Shown here: positions 23,640 through 35,590 of the stretch, piece after piece
Numbering within the stretch: position 1 is the first letter of the stretch
How the letters are laid out: each line of letters starts with the position of its first letter
Source of the DNA: Lamellibrachia columna
Taxonomy: Eukaryota; Annelida; Polychaeta; Sabellida; Siboglinidae
Length of the DNA stretch: 64,000 nucleotides
Assembly: GCA_963662155.1 (NCBI GenBank)
Contig: OY759263.1
Coordinates: 33,791,602 to 33,855,601 of the forward strand
Reading direction: 5' to 3'
Position numbers and translations under genes: made by a program
Notes under the pieces: generated by a model
The model's database searches: none
What the model was told of the DNA's origin: nothing
What the model saw: only the letters and a program-made list of their open reading frames with translations

Positions 23640-25035
23640 ATAAATATTTCTAAACTCTGCTGCTAAGTATGATGACTTATATAATTCAGTAGCATATAAT
23701 GAAGAGGATATGGCAACATTGTTACAAAATATACACAGTAAAGTAGATGCACAATGTAATGACTGTGAAAATATTGTTATTATTGATGATGTTTTGAATG
23801 GTATTAACCATGTAACAAATGTGATGGATACGGGTTGGTATATACCGATCACTTTATTCGTGCTCCTCACAAACTACATGTGATGGATACGGGTTGGTAT
23901 ATACCGATCACTTTATTCTTGCTCCTCACAAACTACATGTTTTTCTATCTTTGCCTATTCACATCAATGGTGTATCACGGGTATACCCCGGATGTTTTTA
24001 ATATAGCCAGGTAAAAAACAAGAGGAAATCAGCAAATGTTTGATTGGGTTATGATGATAAAAAGTGGTGATGCGTTTAAAACAAGTGATTTACAGTTTGG
24101 TTTTAAACCTCAGAGCTCTACAGCTAAATGTACATTTGCATTAATGGAGACTGCGAACTATTTCCAGCAGAATAAATCTGATGTTTATGTGTTATTACTA
24201 GATGCGTTTGATATAGTAAATTATGTTAAACTTTTTAATTTCTGATGGATCGAGGAATGAATCTCCTTCTTATCAGATGTTTACTTTATTATGTACACTA
24301 ATCAACACAATGGAGTGAAGCAGGGTGGGGTGCTGTCCCCCATTTTATTCTCTATCTGTATTGATGAAATGTTAACAAGACTATGCATGTCTGGATTCGA
24401 TTGTATGATTGGGCATAAGACTCATAAGTACTATGGTGTACAGGTGGCTGTGCTGGTGATATATCTCTAGTAGCTCCATCAATATAAATGCACTGAACAA
24501 AATGTGTGATATATGTCTAGAATTTGCATATGAATATGATTTACACTTTAATCCATCAAAATGCCAACTTATTAAATATGGAAGTAGTACCGACTGCCCA
24601 TTTTTCTTTGATGGCATACAAGTGAAACAGAGTAAAAAAGAGTTACATGTAGGCCACAATATTGGTCCTAGCACTCACCAGACTATGGTTAAAGACACAT
24701 GTCATGATTTTATATGGCGTGTAAATGCATTATCTGCTAATTTTAGGTTTGTAAATTATAATATAAGCACAAAACGTCAATTATTTATGTCATACTGTGC
24801 ATCTTTCTATGGTTGTATATCTGTGGAACTTACAAGACAAATGTGTTGAGGAGTTTTATACTACGTGGTGCAAAGGTATCAGAAAACTGTTCAATCTACC
24901 AGTTTGCACTCACTGTAATATGGTGCCACTTTTAGCAGATTGTTTACCAATTCAAATTCAGATTATGATTCAAATGGTGCGATTTATGCAGAGCTGCTTA
25001 AAATGCAATGACACCAGTTTGAAATTGTAACCCTT
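23640..25035 (+). pseudogene. Decayed non-LTR retrotransposon reverse transcriptase
   Basis: Frame-shifted pieces in RT order: NEEDMATLLQNIHSKVDAQC; LQFGFKPQSSTAKCTFALME (RT-2 region); DVYVLLLDA..FD.VNYVKLF (RT-3); NGVKQGGVLSPILFSICIDE (RT-4, the LINE signature QGG.LSP); GDISLVAPS where the YADD box should be, damaged by a small deletion; YDLHFNPSKCQLIKYG (RT-6); then thumb-like sequence to about 25030. Several stops and frameshifts. A 60-bp tandem duplication occupies 23820-23939. Clade not assigned. The fragment ends about 0.4 kb before the P5CR start codon. Confidence 0.85.
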
Positions 25036-25412
25036 CAAGGTAGTGGCTCACATATGTCTAAAAGCTTCAATTACATCTTGTCCAAACTCAAACTTGATGC
25101 TATGACTTTCTGTAGTATGAAATCACAAAACGTATCCTCTAGCTCTACAAATACATTTTCCAGATTGATTAGAGTGCCCAGAAGTCGGACTAGCCCCGGT
25201 CTCCCGGACTCCTGTTCTAAAGTCTTGAACACAGAGCTTGCTCATATACACAGTGGCTCCCCCTGCTGTCTAATTCCGGTGATACTTGTCTTGTAGTAAT
25301 ACTGGCCAACACTCCTATCCCATGGAGTCAAACGGTCAGGGTTGGGTGTGCATACTTCATTGTCTTTCGGGGATATCCACTTCATTATATCCTTTGCAAC
25401 TGTCGATTTACA

Positions 25413-28400
25413 ATGGCAAATCTTAATAATTCGCAGCTTACCAACGGTACAAACATGGACGTCAAAATTGGCTTCATAGGAGCAGGGCAAATGGCGCAGG
25501 CGTTGTGCACGGGCTTCATAAAGTCAGGTTTGTTGATGCCATTAATTGTGGGGCTGTGAGCGATAAAAGCAGTGCCAGGGCAGTCAGTGATGAAAATTAC
25601 GTAACTAACGCCATCACTGCATAGTGTTTTCTGTTTCTACCACAAGTACAAATAAGATGAGTACTTTCAGCATTATGTATTAGCCAGTAATATACTAGAA
25701 CCCGTTAAATTACTTGCACTTTGCCTAAGTAGAATAGTGCCTGTGATCATTTTAATGTTACGCCTACGCTACGGTTACGCAATACTGCACATTGACCCCC
25801 ATTGCCTTGACATTGTCCAGGCCATGTATGGCTCAGCATTGGCTTTGTTGAGCAACAAGATTTAACAACAAGATTGCCACTTAAAGCACAAGGTCATTGG
25901 CGTAATAATTATTAAGTCTCTAATAATAAAAGTTTATCCAGCAGTTATTGCATTGGACTGGAATGTTTAGATACATTCCAGTCCTAGAGTTAGACCTAGC
26001 CTAGGGCCAGGCCGAGAGACTAGCCGATTAGCCACCATGCACACTGGCATGAAGTGTCTCAAGCCAAGGACATTGTTTGCCAGTACTAGTACATTTACAG
26101 ACATGTGATTTTTTTTTAAACTGCTTAATCAATTTGATTTTTTGCTCATTTCACTTTAACTAAGTTCATTTTGTGGGAAACCAAGCCTACCTAATATCCA
26201 CAACGACATGGTAGCTTGTTTGTGCAACTTTGTTATGCATTTTTGGTGAAATTATCAGACAAACTATTGAAATAGTAAAAGCTTGTTCAAGCATTTACAC
26301 AACAACCGACTAACTTTTCAATAGAGTAAATCTTGTCACCCTGTCACATGATTGGTCATGTCCACGTCCCAATGGCCTTGACCCTGCTTACTGTTTACCT
26401 ATTTCATAGATCCATCAGTTTGAGTAATTTTGAGCTATTATTCATCATGGGACGCCCACTGATACACGAGACCCTGTCAGCCAGAAAACGAGCGAAATTA
26501 GCAAGAGCGAGACATGCGCCGATCATGAGGGTGTATTTAGGAGACTTTTGTTCTGTGGAAAGAAACAAAAGAAACTACTGGAGCCAAAAGCAATGCGATG
26601 CTGCTTTCGCAAAGATTCTTCTTGACAGGTTCGTAAATCTGGAAGCTACCTAGCATAATGCTGCATTCCAGTGCACCCATATTTACCATGAATATAAGTT
26701 CTTGACATGTAATTATAAGTAGCATTCGAAACTTTGACAAAAGTAAAAAGAATGCCCGTCACTCGGCAACTCGTAAATATGACTTGTAGTTGTATTGCTA
26801 TGTATGGCCAGCATAGTATGGGGGGATCCCCTTGACTTGAGTTGAGCCTTGTATGGTTCATGAACTCATATTCACGGTGAATACGAACACAATGGAAGAG
26901 GCATAAATTTGACTGTGTCACACACATAAATTTAGTCCTATAAATAAACATAAAGATGTTTACTTTAAAAAAATATGAAATCATATCATGAATACAAACA
27001 ATAAAATATGTTATGATTCTTTGATAAAAATGACAACACTGGTGTCATATCAAGTGCCAAATGTGGTTTGTGTCATGCCTTGAATAAAACTCATCATCAT
27101 AATACATAAACAATGTTTATGTATTTTATTATAAGAGTGCCATTGACATTGTTAGAAATAACGAATATAGTCGACATGTATTATTGACTTTTGAAGAATG
27201 TGTTATCACATTTATCTATAAATATATCATTCAAGCCATGATAACAGTTACTTTGTCTGCTTTTTAGGTACAAGTGGATGTACAGCAAGAAGTCCGGAAA
27301 CTGGTACACAGTACCAGTTAAGAAAGCAAAGACATAGTTACATCATCAACATACAAACTATACAACCCACTAACACTGGGAAACCTGTCACAGATGCTGC
27401 AGACCACACAGCAGGGGATGACACACCTTATATTCACCCTTAGTCTGCCATGCCACCACAGGCACAAATTTACTGTAAACGACTCCTGAGTCATGTGTGA
27501 GGTCCTGGGCAAATATGTTTGCTCATTGGCCATTATGCCATATTAACTTGAAGAACAATTGGTTCCAGGCTCACAGTATCAATCTCCTGAAAGGGAAAAA
27601 CATGTTTTCCGCAAAAAAATCAAGCAGCAGGATTGAAATCATTACGTGGAGTTATTACGGAGTGTTCATTATCATAATCAGTACATGCAAAATCATTTTT
27701 CATTAATTACCTGCACATAGAAAAAGGCAGCAAACAATTTTCTAGATATCTAGGGAGCTGTCATTATTCAACGGGGTGGTCTAGAGGAATCATGGGGCGC
27801 ATACTGAATCAAGCACACCCCAAAACCATTTGTACTAAAATGTGACCAACATTTCAGGGGCACTGAAATCTGACTCCAATTTTATAAAAAAAAAATGTAG
27901 TTGGCATAATTCTGGATGCTTAAAATTTATATTACGTACATTGACCCACGTGCAAATGCTATGCACTGAAAACTGAGCCCACCCTGGTTCGTCCTTCAAT
28001 TATGAACACCTTATTTCATTATAATAACTCCAACCCTGATCATAGTCGGTATTATAGATTGATTTGATTGAATAAAGAGCATAACATGTTTTCTTGACAA
28101 TAAGTAAGTAATACAAATATTCTTGATTGACATTTCGAGGTGTTGTCTTAACCTCAAGGTTGAATGACTATGGTAAATGTTGTAATGCCAAAATTGTTTG
28201 TCATTATTGTGATGCTAACAGTATGTTTTCCTCGTCAACTATTTGCAGGTATGTCAGTCTTTGGCTTCTTCAAGGGTCATGGTCTCTTTAAACAGACAAT
28301 TTGCATTTTTTTACGCATTTGCGGTATGCTGAATTTAACTAGTGTTTATTTTGTTGATGCTAATGTATTGTTGTCAAATACTCACGGGTCGCTGCGATAT

Positions 28401-31400
28401 GATACTTTAGATGTAGATTGATTAAATGTCTTTTATACGTACCGTGAGAGTGTGTGGAAATTTTGTTTTTTATTTGTATTATCAATAAATACGCCTAAGG
28501 AAGCAACAATAAAAAATTTGGTGCATTTTAGTTAATGATGAATTCAGTCTTTTTTATGGATAAAAATTTCCTGTACACAGACCTGTGTGAAAATGTGATT
28601 TTTTCCTATGTAAGATATGTTATTATTCTAATGTCATAGTTGTGTATGAAAACAAATTTATATTTCAGTGTGAACATTAACATTTTTTTTATACATTGTA
28701 TGTGGTTAATTGTTGTGTGTGAAATTACCTGGGTCGATCTAACGAAGATTTCCCACAGGCTGCATATCCTCTCTGTGTCTGCATCACTCAGTCTCAGGTG
28801 AACACCTGTTGCCCTTCCTCTGCCACCTCTATCCCCTGTACATCCTCTACCCCCTCTACATCCTCTACCCCCTCTACATCCTCTACCCCTCTACATCCTC
28901 TACCCCCTCTACATCCTCTACCCCCTCTACATCCTCTACCCCTCTACATCCTCTACCCCCTCTACATCCTCTACCCCCTCTACATCCTCTATCCACTCTA
29001 CCTCCTCTACCCCCTGTACCTCCTCTACCCCCTAACGAAGATCTCCCACAGGCTGCATATCCTCTCTGTGTCTGCTTCACTCAGTCTCGGGTGAACACCT
29101 GTTGCCCTTCCTCTGCCCCCTCTACCCCATCTACCCCCGTTACCTCCTCTACTGCCTCTCGTTCTCACTCGTGGGTGGCAACTTAATTACATTTGACATA
29201 AACATGCTTTCAGTATTGTATATGCAAAAAATGTACTTCCTAAATTGTGAAGACAGTGCACAAACTCTGGTGAATGCACACTACTGGCCTGTGTCGTTAA
29301 AAGACATCACGTGAAGCCAATTAATGCATTGCATATATAGGCATAGTTGGGATATAAAATCTTAATAAGTTTGCATAATTCAAACAGGCAGCAAATCAGC
29401 ACCATTCTGTAGTAATAATAAAATATTATGAGCCATGTTAACGTACCAAAACAATCTTTTAATCATTGTTATCACTAAAGCACCCTCCCACCCTGAGCTT
29501 GACGTATTTAATGGATGATCCCTTAGCCGTAGGCAGCGCTACGCATAGCGCAGTCAATACGATCAACCCAATGTTTCAGTGTCGTTTCGCGCCTTTACTG
29601 TCCAGTAGGAATATGAAATATTGCAATAAATGGTGCTGCTTTCTCCACAACATAGTTCTTCTGCCTTCTTTCAATTACTCTCTAACGAGTCGCCCTTCGA
29701 ATGTGTCTTGAACTGATGATCTATCATTCACGTGCCATTTAGCTGATGATCTGTCATTCACATCATAGAATCACATGCCATTTAACTGATGATCTATCAT
29801 TCACATGCCATTTAACTGATGATCTGCCATTCACATGCCATTTAACTGATGATCTGCCATTCACATGCCATTTAACTGATGATCTATCATTCACATGCCT
29901 TTTAACTGATGATCTGCCATTCACATGCCATTTAACTGATTATCTGCCATTTAACTGATGATCTGCCATTCACATGCCATTTAACTGATGATCTGCCATT
30001 CACATGCCATTTAACTGATGATATGCCATTCACATGCCATTTAACTGATGATCTGCCATTAACATGCCATTTAACCGATGATCTGCCGTTCACATGCCAT
30101 TTAATAAACACAAGCTGTATCCCATAATATATAAAAAAAACTTGTTCAAAATGCACACAGTTATGACTAACAAATTAAAAAATCTGTAAGAGTTACGGAT
30201 CCCGGTAAACCATCAGAGTTGTCACGTATAATGGTTCTCTGCGAACAAAACCCAAATTCATGACAATGATTAATGTGTGTTTCCCTTCGTAGGCCTTGTT
30301 GATGTCTCCAATATCATTGCCAGCTGTCCTTCACAAGACCTGCCCAAAGATATTTCTGTGAGTCTCCAAACTGCATATTTTGTAAAGCACAATTGCCAAA
30401 TACCATTCCCCAATTTAATTTTTTTCACTTGTCTCATTTCAGGCTCATTTCATGAAAAATTAAACCTATCAAATATCCACTGTGTCATACAGCTTGTTTG
30501 TGCCAATTTTTTTTATCTACTTCTATATCTATGTCTATTTTGGTGAAATCATCAGACAAACTTACTATGTTACAGCATATATAGAGTCTTAGAGATGGAG
30601 CCACTTTTGTAATTTTTCCTCTGATTTTTGGCTGGACTCGGCTGAAAATAACTTACTAATTACTACTACATTATTTTCAGCCGAGTCCAGCCAAAAATCA
30701 GAGGACAAATGGCAAAAGTGGCTCCATCGCTAAGCCTCTATATATGCTGTAACATATGGCTATTTGCACAAATGTTATTCTTTCTCTTCCTGGTGAACAA
30801 ATGTTATTCCTTTTCTTCTTTGTGGGACCAAATGTTATTCTTTCTCTTCCTGGTGAACAAATATTATTCCTTATCTTCTTTGTGGGATCAAATGTCATTC
30901 TTTCTCTTCCTGGTGAACAAATGTTATTCCTTATCTTCTTTGTGGGATCAAATGTTATTCTTTCTCTTCCTGGTGAACAAATGTTATTCCTTTTCTTCTT
31001 TGTGGGACCAAATGTTATTCTTTCTCTTCCTGGTGAACAAATGTTATTCCTTTTCTTCTTTGTGGGACCAAATGTTATTCTTTCTCTTCCTGGTGAACAA
31101 ATATTATTCCTTATCTTCTTTGTGGGATCAAATGTCATTCTTTCTCTTCCTGGTGAACAAATGTTATTCCTTATCTTCTTTGTGGGATCAAATGTTATTC
31201 TTTCTCTTCCTGGTGAACAAATGTTATTCCTTATCTTCTTTGTGGGATCAAATGTTATTCTTTCTCTTCATTGTAAACAAATGTATTCTGACACACGTGA
31301 AGCCAGTGAAGGGTACATGTATCTTCCACCAGGGCGTCAGAGTGACGAGCAAGAACTGCGACGTGGTTGAGGCAAGCGAGGTCGTCATCATTGCTGTGAA

Positions 31401-34400
31401 GCCACACATTGTGCAGTTGGTACTGGAGGAGGTCTTTCCGACAGTCACAAAAAAACATCTGTTTGTCTCCGTTGCTGCTGGCATCACCATAGCGGAAATG
31501 CAAGAGGTTTGTCATTACTTGTGCTGAACACTAGTGTTGTTGTTGTTGTCGTTGCTTTCTTCCTTGTCCCCTAAGTCCGGGCTGAGGCCGGCACTGATGC
31601 CGGTCATTAATTTTTTTTTCCTTCTTCATCACTGACCAATCCCGTTTCATTGCTGTCTCCACCACCCATCTCCATTCCCCCTATCCCTAGCGACCGTACT
31701 CCACTCCCACAGAATCTCTCTTCACGCAGTCCTCCTGTCTCAGTCTTCCTCTTTTTCTTCTACCCGCCACTCTAAGCACGTCCACTCTCTTCGTCAAACA
31801 TACCCCTTCCATTTGTTCCATGTTTCCAGCCCACTTTAACTGGCTCCTCACCAGCTTCCTCATGAACCTCTTTCATGCCAACTTTCATGTACAACACATG
31901 ATCAATATCTGTATACTGTGTATACTTTTAGAAGTTTATATATCTGTGGGTCTGCATTCTATTTCTATATGTCTGTAGGTAGATATATATATATATCTGT
32001 AAGTAGTATATCCATATGCTTGTACATCTGTGTATATAATAGAAAGTTCACAGTAAGGTCAGGCCAGTGGAAGACAATGGGGAAATATTATATTAGATTT
32101 TTGTTTTGGTTAATGGCAGAGGAATGTACTGAACCGTGAACCTGATATTCATAAACAGAAAATAAAAAAATTGTGGTTTTAGGCAGTCAAGATGTGAGAA
32201 TAAATATTGTTCATAAGTTCAGAGACTCTGTGCCTTTGACCAGCCTGTCGCTGTGTGTCTGTAGATGCTGCCGAATGACACAAGACTGGTGCGAGTGATG
32301 CCCAACACGCCCTCCTTGGTGCAGTGTGGGGTGTCAGTCTGCAGTCCCGGCCCCAACTCCACACCCCAGGACATCACTCTCGTCACCAAACTGTTCTCCA
32401 GCGTTGGCATCGTTGAGAGTTTGCCCGAGAGACATCTGGATGCCGTCACCGGGCTAAGTGGCAGTGGCCCCGCTTACGTGAGTCATTTTACCAGCTAATA
32501 CTGCATAGCTGACATTCATTACAGCAATACGTGTTCACCACACTTGATACAAATACTATTTTAACCTGTGTGTAGAAATATTCTTTTAAACAACATGAAA
32601 CGCACAAATGCTAGTGGCATATTTCTATTCTACGTGACTTTGTGTTAGCCACTGGACGTTGTCCAACACGTCCTGGTTGCGCTGTGGATGCAGAGATAAC
32701 TGTGAGGCATCCCAGAGACTGGCATAGATTCTATGGACTGTTTCAGATATTCATGGCTATTGAGGCCCTGGCAGACGGAGCAGTCAAGATGGGGTTGCCT
32801 CGGGACACCGCCCAGAGATTCGCCGCACAGATGGTCATGGTAGGAATCTGTTGATAACTTTGACATTGTAGATCGATTTCGAGATTACATTTGATGTGCC
32901 GCTGAGCTCGGGTTTCCAAAGATTTAGGTGTGATAGAAGTTTGTGTGTTAATGTTGCCCGGTACTAGCAAAAATGCCCATCCTCCTGGCGAGATGACTTC
33001 AGGGTACGCAACACTATCACAGAAATATCAATCTATGCTTTGGTGCTGCCAATCAATATCTTGATGGCATCTTTGAATCCAACTCTTGAAATTGCGAAAT
33101 TACGTAACTTTGGACAATCATAGAAAAAACACATGACATGAGAACAACTGTATGTAATTGTTGGCATAGCGTTATAATAACTACATAGCGTTGTAATAAC
33201 TACATAGTAATTTGATTGTTCACATAAAGGATAATAGCTGGGTGAATTAAAAAAAAATTTACTGATGACCCTAGATGAACCCCATACATACATATAACAT
33301 ACATACATATAACATACATACATATAACATACATACATATAACATACATACATATAACATACATACATATAACACACATACATATAACACACATACATAT
33401 AACACACATACATATAACACACATACATATAACACACATACATATAACATACATACATATAACATACATACATATAACATACATACATATAACATACATA
33501 CATATAACATACATACATATAACACACATACAGATAACACACATACATATAACACACATACATATAACACACATACATATAACACACATACATATAACAC
33601 ACATACATATAACATACATACATATAACATACATACATATAACATACATACATATAACATACATGCATCATTGGACCATTTTGTATTTCAGGCTTATTCT
33701 CTTAGTCCCACCAAAAACTTGAGCATCAGAAATTATTGAAATGGCCGGCATGTGTTGTTTTTGTGTCACAGATGTTGTATATTGTGTTTAAAAATATGTG
33801 TTGCGTGATTAGTCAGTTTTAATTAATTAACAAAGACTAAAAAATTAAACTGGAGTGGTGAACACTGGTTTAAATCGACGTACTGCTAAGCTAGGATCCT
33901 GTTTTAGAAGTATGTCGAAATAAGCCAGTCTTGGGTACTCCAGTATAATTTGTTTAATTTTGAAGTAATATTTTATTATGAGTAATATTTTTACTTATTT
34001 CACAGTCAGTTTACCTTTCTGTTCCTGTGATGTTTCGACTGCTATCAGCATTCTTTGTCAGATGACTACTGCTAGATCACTACACGGTAGTCATACTACG
34101 CAGACGTATCACTCTGGTGTGTGCCCCCAGCGGCCGCACCCTGGTGTGTGCCCCCCCACGCTGCCGTGCCCTGGCTGGCCCTTCAGGAGATCAGCATAGA
34201 TATGTGAGAGTCGGTATCGGACGTCATCTCAATTCATGCTGTCTTTGTCTTATATTGCTTCTTTGATGCCTCTTATTCTCCAGTCAAGTTACGTCTGCGT
34301 ATAATGATTACCATGTAGCGGTAGTCGTCTGAACAAGATTGCTGATAGCAGTTGAAATGTCACAGGAAGAAAAAGGTAAACTGACTGTATCAACAACTGA

Positions 34401-35053
34401 CTAATCATGTAACACCTATTTTTAAAACAATATTCCATATCTAAGGCACGTATACAACATGTTGACAATTGCAATCATTTCTGACCCTCAGATAATATGC
34501 CTGAAATACAAAATGGTCCAATCACTTTTTACCGGTATTGGACATACAAACACTTGTTGAATTGTAGTAAGATTATTAGTTATGTTCCCAGAACCTCCGT
34601 GTCTGTGTGTTGCATATCCTTCTACATCTTTCTTATAGCCAACGTCTGATTTGTGCCAACTTGACAGCCTGCTTTCTTTTTTTCCTCTTCCCTAGTGAGC
34701 GCACTTACATTTCCTACATTTCCTACATTTCTCTTCACCCCTTAATTTTTATATTTTAGGGAAAACCCACCACACGAGTGGGCAATGCCATGTAGGACTA
34801 TTAAATACAATATCAGACTGTCATAACGCCCACAAAATACTAACTGTGCGTGTGTCCTGTGTCGTAGGGTTCGGCCAAGATGGTCCTCGAGACAAGTTGT
34901 CATCCAGGACACCTGAAGGATGCTGTCTGCTCACCAGGGGGCACCACAATAGCAGCGGTGCATCAGCTGGAGAAGGCCGGGTTTCGCGGCGCTCTAATGG
35001 ATGCTGTTGAGGCCTCCGCAACAAAATCACGTGATATGGGCAGGAAAAATTAA
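25413..35053 (+). CDS. Pyrroline-5-carboxylate reductase, six coding exons, complete
   Basis: Reduces pyrroline-5-carboxylate to proline with NAD(P)H, the last step of proline synthesis. Exons 25413-25527, 30293-30357, 31333-31506, 32265-32477, 32747-32839, 34868-35053 join in phase with GT-AG introns to give about 281 residues. Visible: Rossmann nucleotide-binding GFIGAGQMA (20-28), IIAVKPH (79-85), MPNTP (130-134), the family signature DAVTGLSGSGPAY (177-189), and CSPGGTTIAAVHQLE (241-255). Length and the short C terminus ending RKN resemble the cytosolic PYCR3/PYCRL branch more than mitochondrial PYCR1/2, which have longer tails. Translation could start at 25413 or at an in-frame ATG at 25455; the second gives a start right at the Rossmann strand. 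The join of exons 2 and 3 looks two to four residues short of relatives, so a different acceptor or a missed microexon is possible. Introns 1, 2 and 5 hold minisatellites and inverted repeats. Confidence 0.95.
26140..26290 (+). repeat. Dispersed repeat family, copies at 30415-30565 and 48660-49110
   Basis: Shared order: GCTCATTTCA.., CATTTTGTGGGAAACCAAGC-like, CCTA.CTA.TATCCAC, GACAT.G.AGCTTGTTTGT, then GAAAT.ATC.GACAAACTA. Inside the first intron of the reductase gene. A transposon end is likely, but termini were not resolved in this copy. Confidence 0.65.
26447..27337 (+). CDS. Possible two-exon nested gene in P5CR intron 1, function unknown
   Basis: Exon 1 (26447-26628) opens MGRPLIHETLSARKRAKLAR, continues with RVYLGDFCSVERNKRNYW, and ends CTTGACAG|GTTCG. 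Exon 2 (27268-27337) follows CTTTTTAG and encodes YKWMYSKKSGNWYTVPVKKA then KT and a TAG. The phases fit (2 + 1) and the joined protein is about 83 residues: basic, rich in Arg/Lys at the start, aromatic at the end. The N-terminal basic opening, RVYLG and LLDRY motifs loosely resemble short N-terminal modules seen in some transposon-related proteins, but I do not recognise the family. It lies wholly within intron 1 of the reductase on the same strand. It could also be an alternative exon pair or a chance pairing; frame continuity and good splice sites are the only support. Confidence 0.45.
28737..29160. repeat. Segment duplicated around a CTCTACCCCCTCTACATC minisatellite
   Basis: About 90 bp (AACGAAGAT.TCCCACAGGCT through CACCTGTTGCCCTTCCTCTG) occurs at 28739 and again at 29034. 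Between them is an array of CTCTACCCCCTCTACATC-type units (15-18 bp; about 28845-29035). The same CT-rich spacing continues after the second copy. In P5CR intron 1. Confidence 0.9.
29715..30105. repeat. 30-bp minisatellite, about 12 copies
   Basis: The unit is TTTAACTGATGATCTGCCAT followed by TCACATGCCA, with a few partial units. It sits in the last 600 bp of P5CR intron 1. Confidence 0.93.
30415..30565 (+). repeat. Dispersed repeat copy, adjoining a long inverted repeat
   Basis: Matches 26140-26290 and 48660-49110: AAACCTATCAAATATCCACT, CATACAGCTTGTTTGTGCCA, TGGTGAAATCATCAGACAAA. It runs directly into the inverted repeat at 30566. Confidence 0.7.
30566..30756. repeat. Long inverted repeat, 86-bp arms with 19-bp spacer
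   Basis: 30566-30651 and 30671-30756 are reverse complements at roughly 90 percent by eye. The inner 35 bp (TCTGATTTTTGGCTGGACTCG then GCTGAAAATAA) pair perfectly. In P5CR intron 2. The transcript could fold into a long hairpin. Probably the fold-back end of the dispersed element that starts at 30415. Confidence 0.92.
30770..31285. repeat. 60-bp minisatellite, about 8.5 copies, abutting P5CR exon 3
   Basis: The unit joins CAAATGTTATTCTTTCTCTT, CCTGGTGAACAAATGTTATT and CCTTWTCTTCTTTGTGGGA. Units alternate between TTTTCTTC...GGACC and TTATCTTC...GGATC forms in larger blocks. The array ends about 50 bp before the exon 3 acceptor, and one frame runs unbroken from the array into the exon. Confidence 0.95.
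33283..33665. repeat. 15-bp microsatellite-like array, about 25 copies
   Basis: Unit CATACATACATATAA, with a block-wise variant carrying CACACATACATATAA. 15 is divisible by three, so most frames on both strands stay open and give false MYVCY-type proteins. In the last P5CR intron. Confidence 0.97.
34002..34390. mobile_element. Inverted repeat with hammerhead-like motif in each arm, Penelope-like remnant
   Basis: 34002-34107 and 34291-34390 are reverse complements over about 100 bp, starting ACAGTCAGTTTACCTTT. In the right arm (plus) the order is CTGAACA (34329), stem ATTGCT-GAT-AGCAGT, GAAA (34354-34357), TGTC. The left arm on the minus strand gives CTGACAA, GAATGCTGATAGCAGTC, GAAA, CATC. 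This is the CTGANGA-stem II-GAAA layout of hammerhead ribozymes, which are known from Penelope-like elements and related retrozymes, but the invariant G of CUGANGA is changed in both arms. The 180-bp loop has C-runs and GGTGTGTGCCCCC twice. In P5CR intron 5. Confidence 0.55.
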
Positions 35054-35548
35054 CGGGTATTGAGTGTCTAGGAGAGTAGGAACATTTTAGGACAAAATCA
35101 AGTGGTATCACTGATATGATTTGCATATATAATTAGATATTAGTGATATTAATCACAAAATAGGTAACGTGGGGAATGGGGTTAGCAGCTGTTTTGTTTA
35201 GTCCAATTTTTTTTTCCTATCACAGCTCATAACTCTGGTGTCTTGGAGTGGATGCTGGTAATTGTGTTATAGTAGCTGTCGTGCCAGCCGGCAAATATAA
35301 AACTGCCAAAAGGTCTGAGGTTAAATTATGTTGGTTTCATATAGTTTCATTCATCAGTGGTTTGAGATTATCCCTTACAAACAGATTACTGTATTTTGAG
35401 GGGACCGACTCGGTAGATGTGTATGAACTTTGGTGGTTGGGTAGAGGTGCCATTCTAGTATATTTCATCAGCTGGCACAGTAAGATATTTAGATTTAAGA
35501 ATATTGTAGTTTTGACTGATGAATGTGTCTATTAATGATGATAAAGAT

Positions 35549-35554
35549 AATAAA
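35549..35554 (+). terminator. Candidate polyadenylation signal of P5CR
   Basis: AATAAA about 500 bp after the P5CR stop, followed by a T-rich and GT-rich stretch (GTTTTTATTATGTGC). It is the first hexamer noted after the stop; not confirmed. Confidence 0.35.
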
Positions 35555-35590
35555 AGATGTTTTTATTATGTGCATGTACACGTTTGTGTA

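Noticed and set aside
28164..28421. 86-codon frame in P5CR intron 1 with a hydrophobic start
   Set aside because: No splice or family support; intron of an expressed gene on the same strand.
31540..31880. C/T-rich stretch resembling LINE or SINE 3' sequence
   Set aside because: General similarity only; no coding match and no second copy in the window.
33033..33739. Frames rich in CYMYV or HTYNI
   Set aside because: Translations of a 15-bp array.
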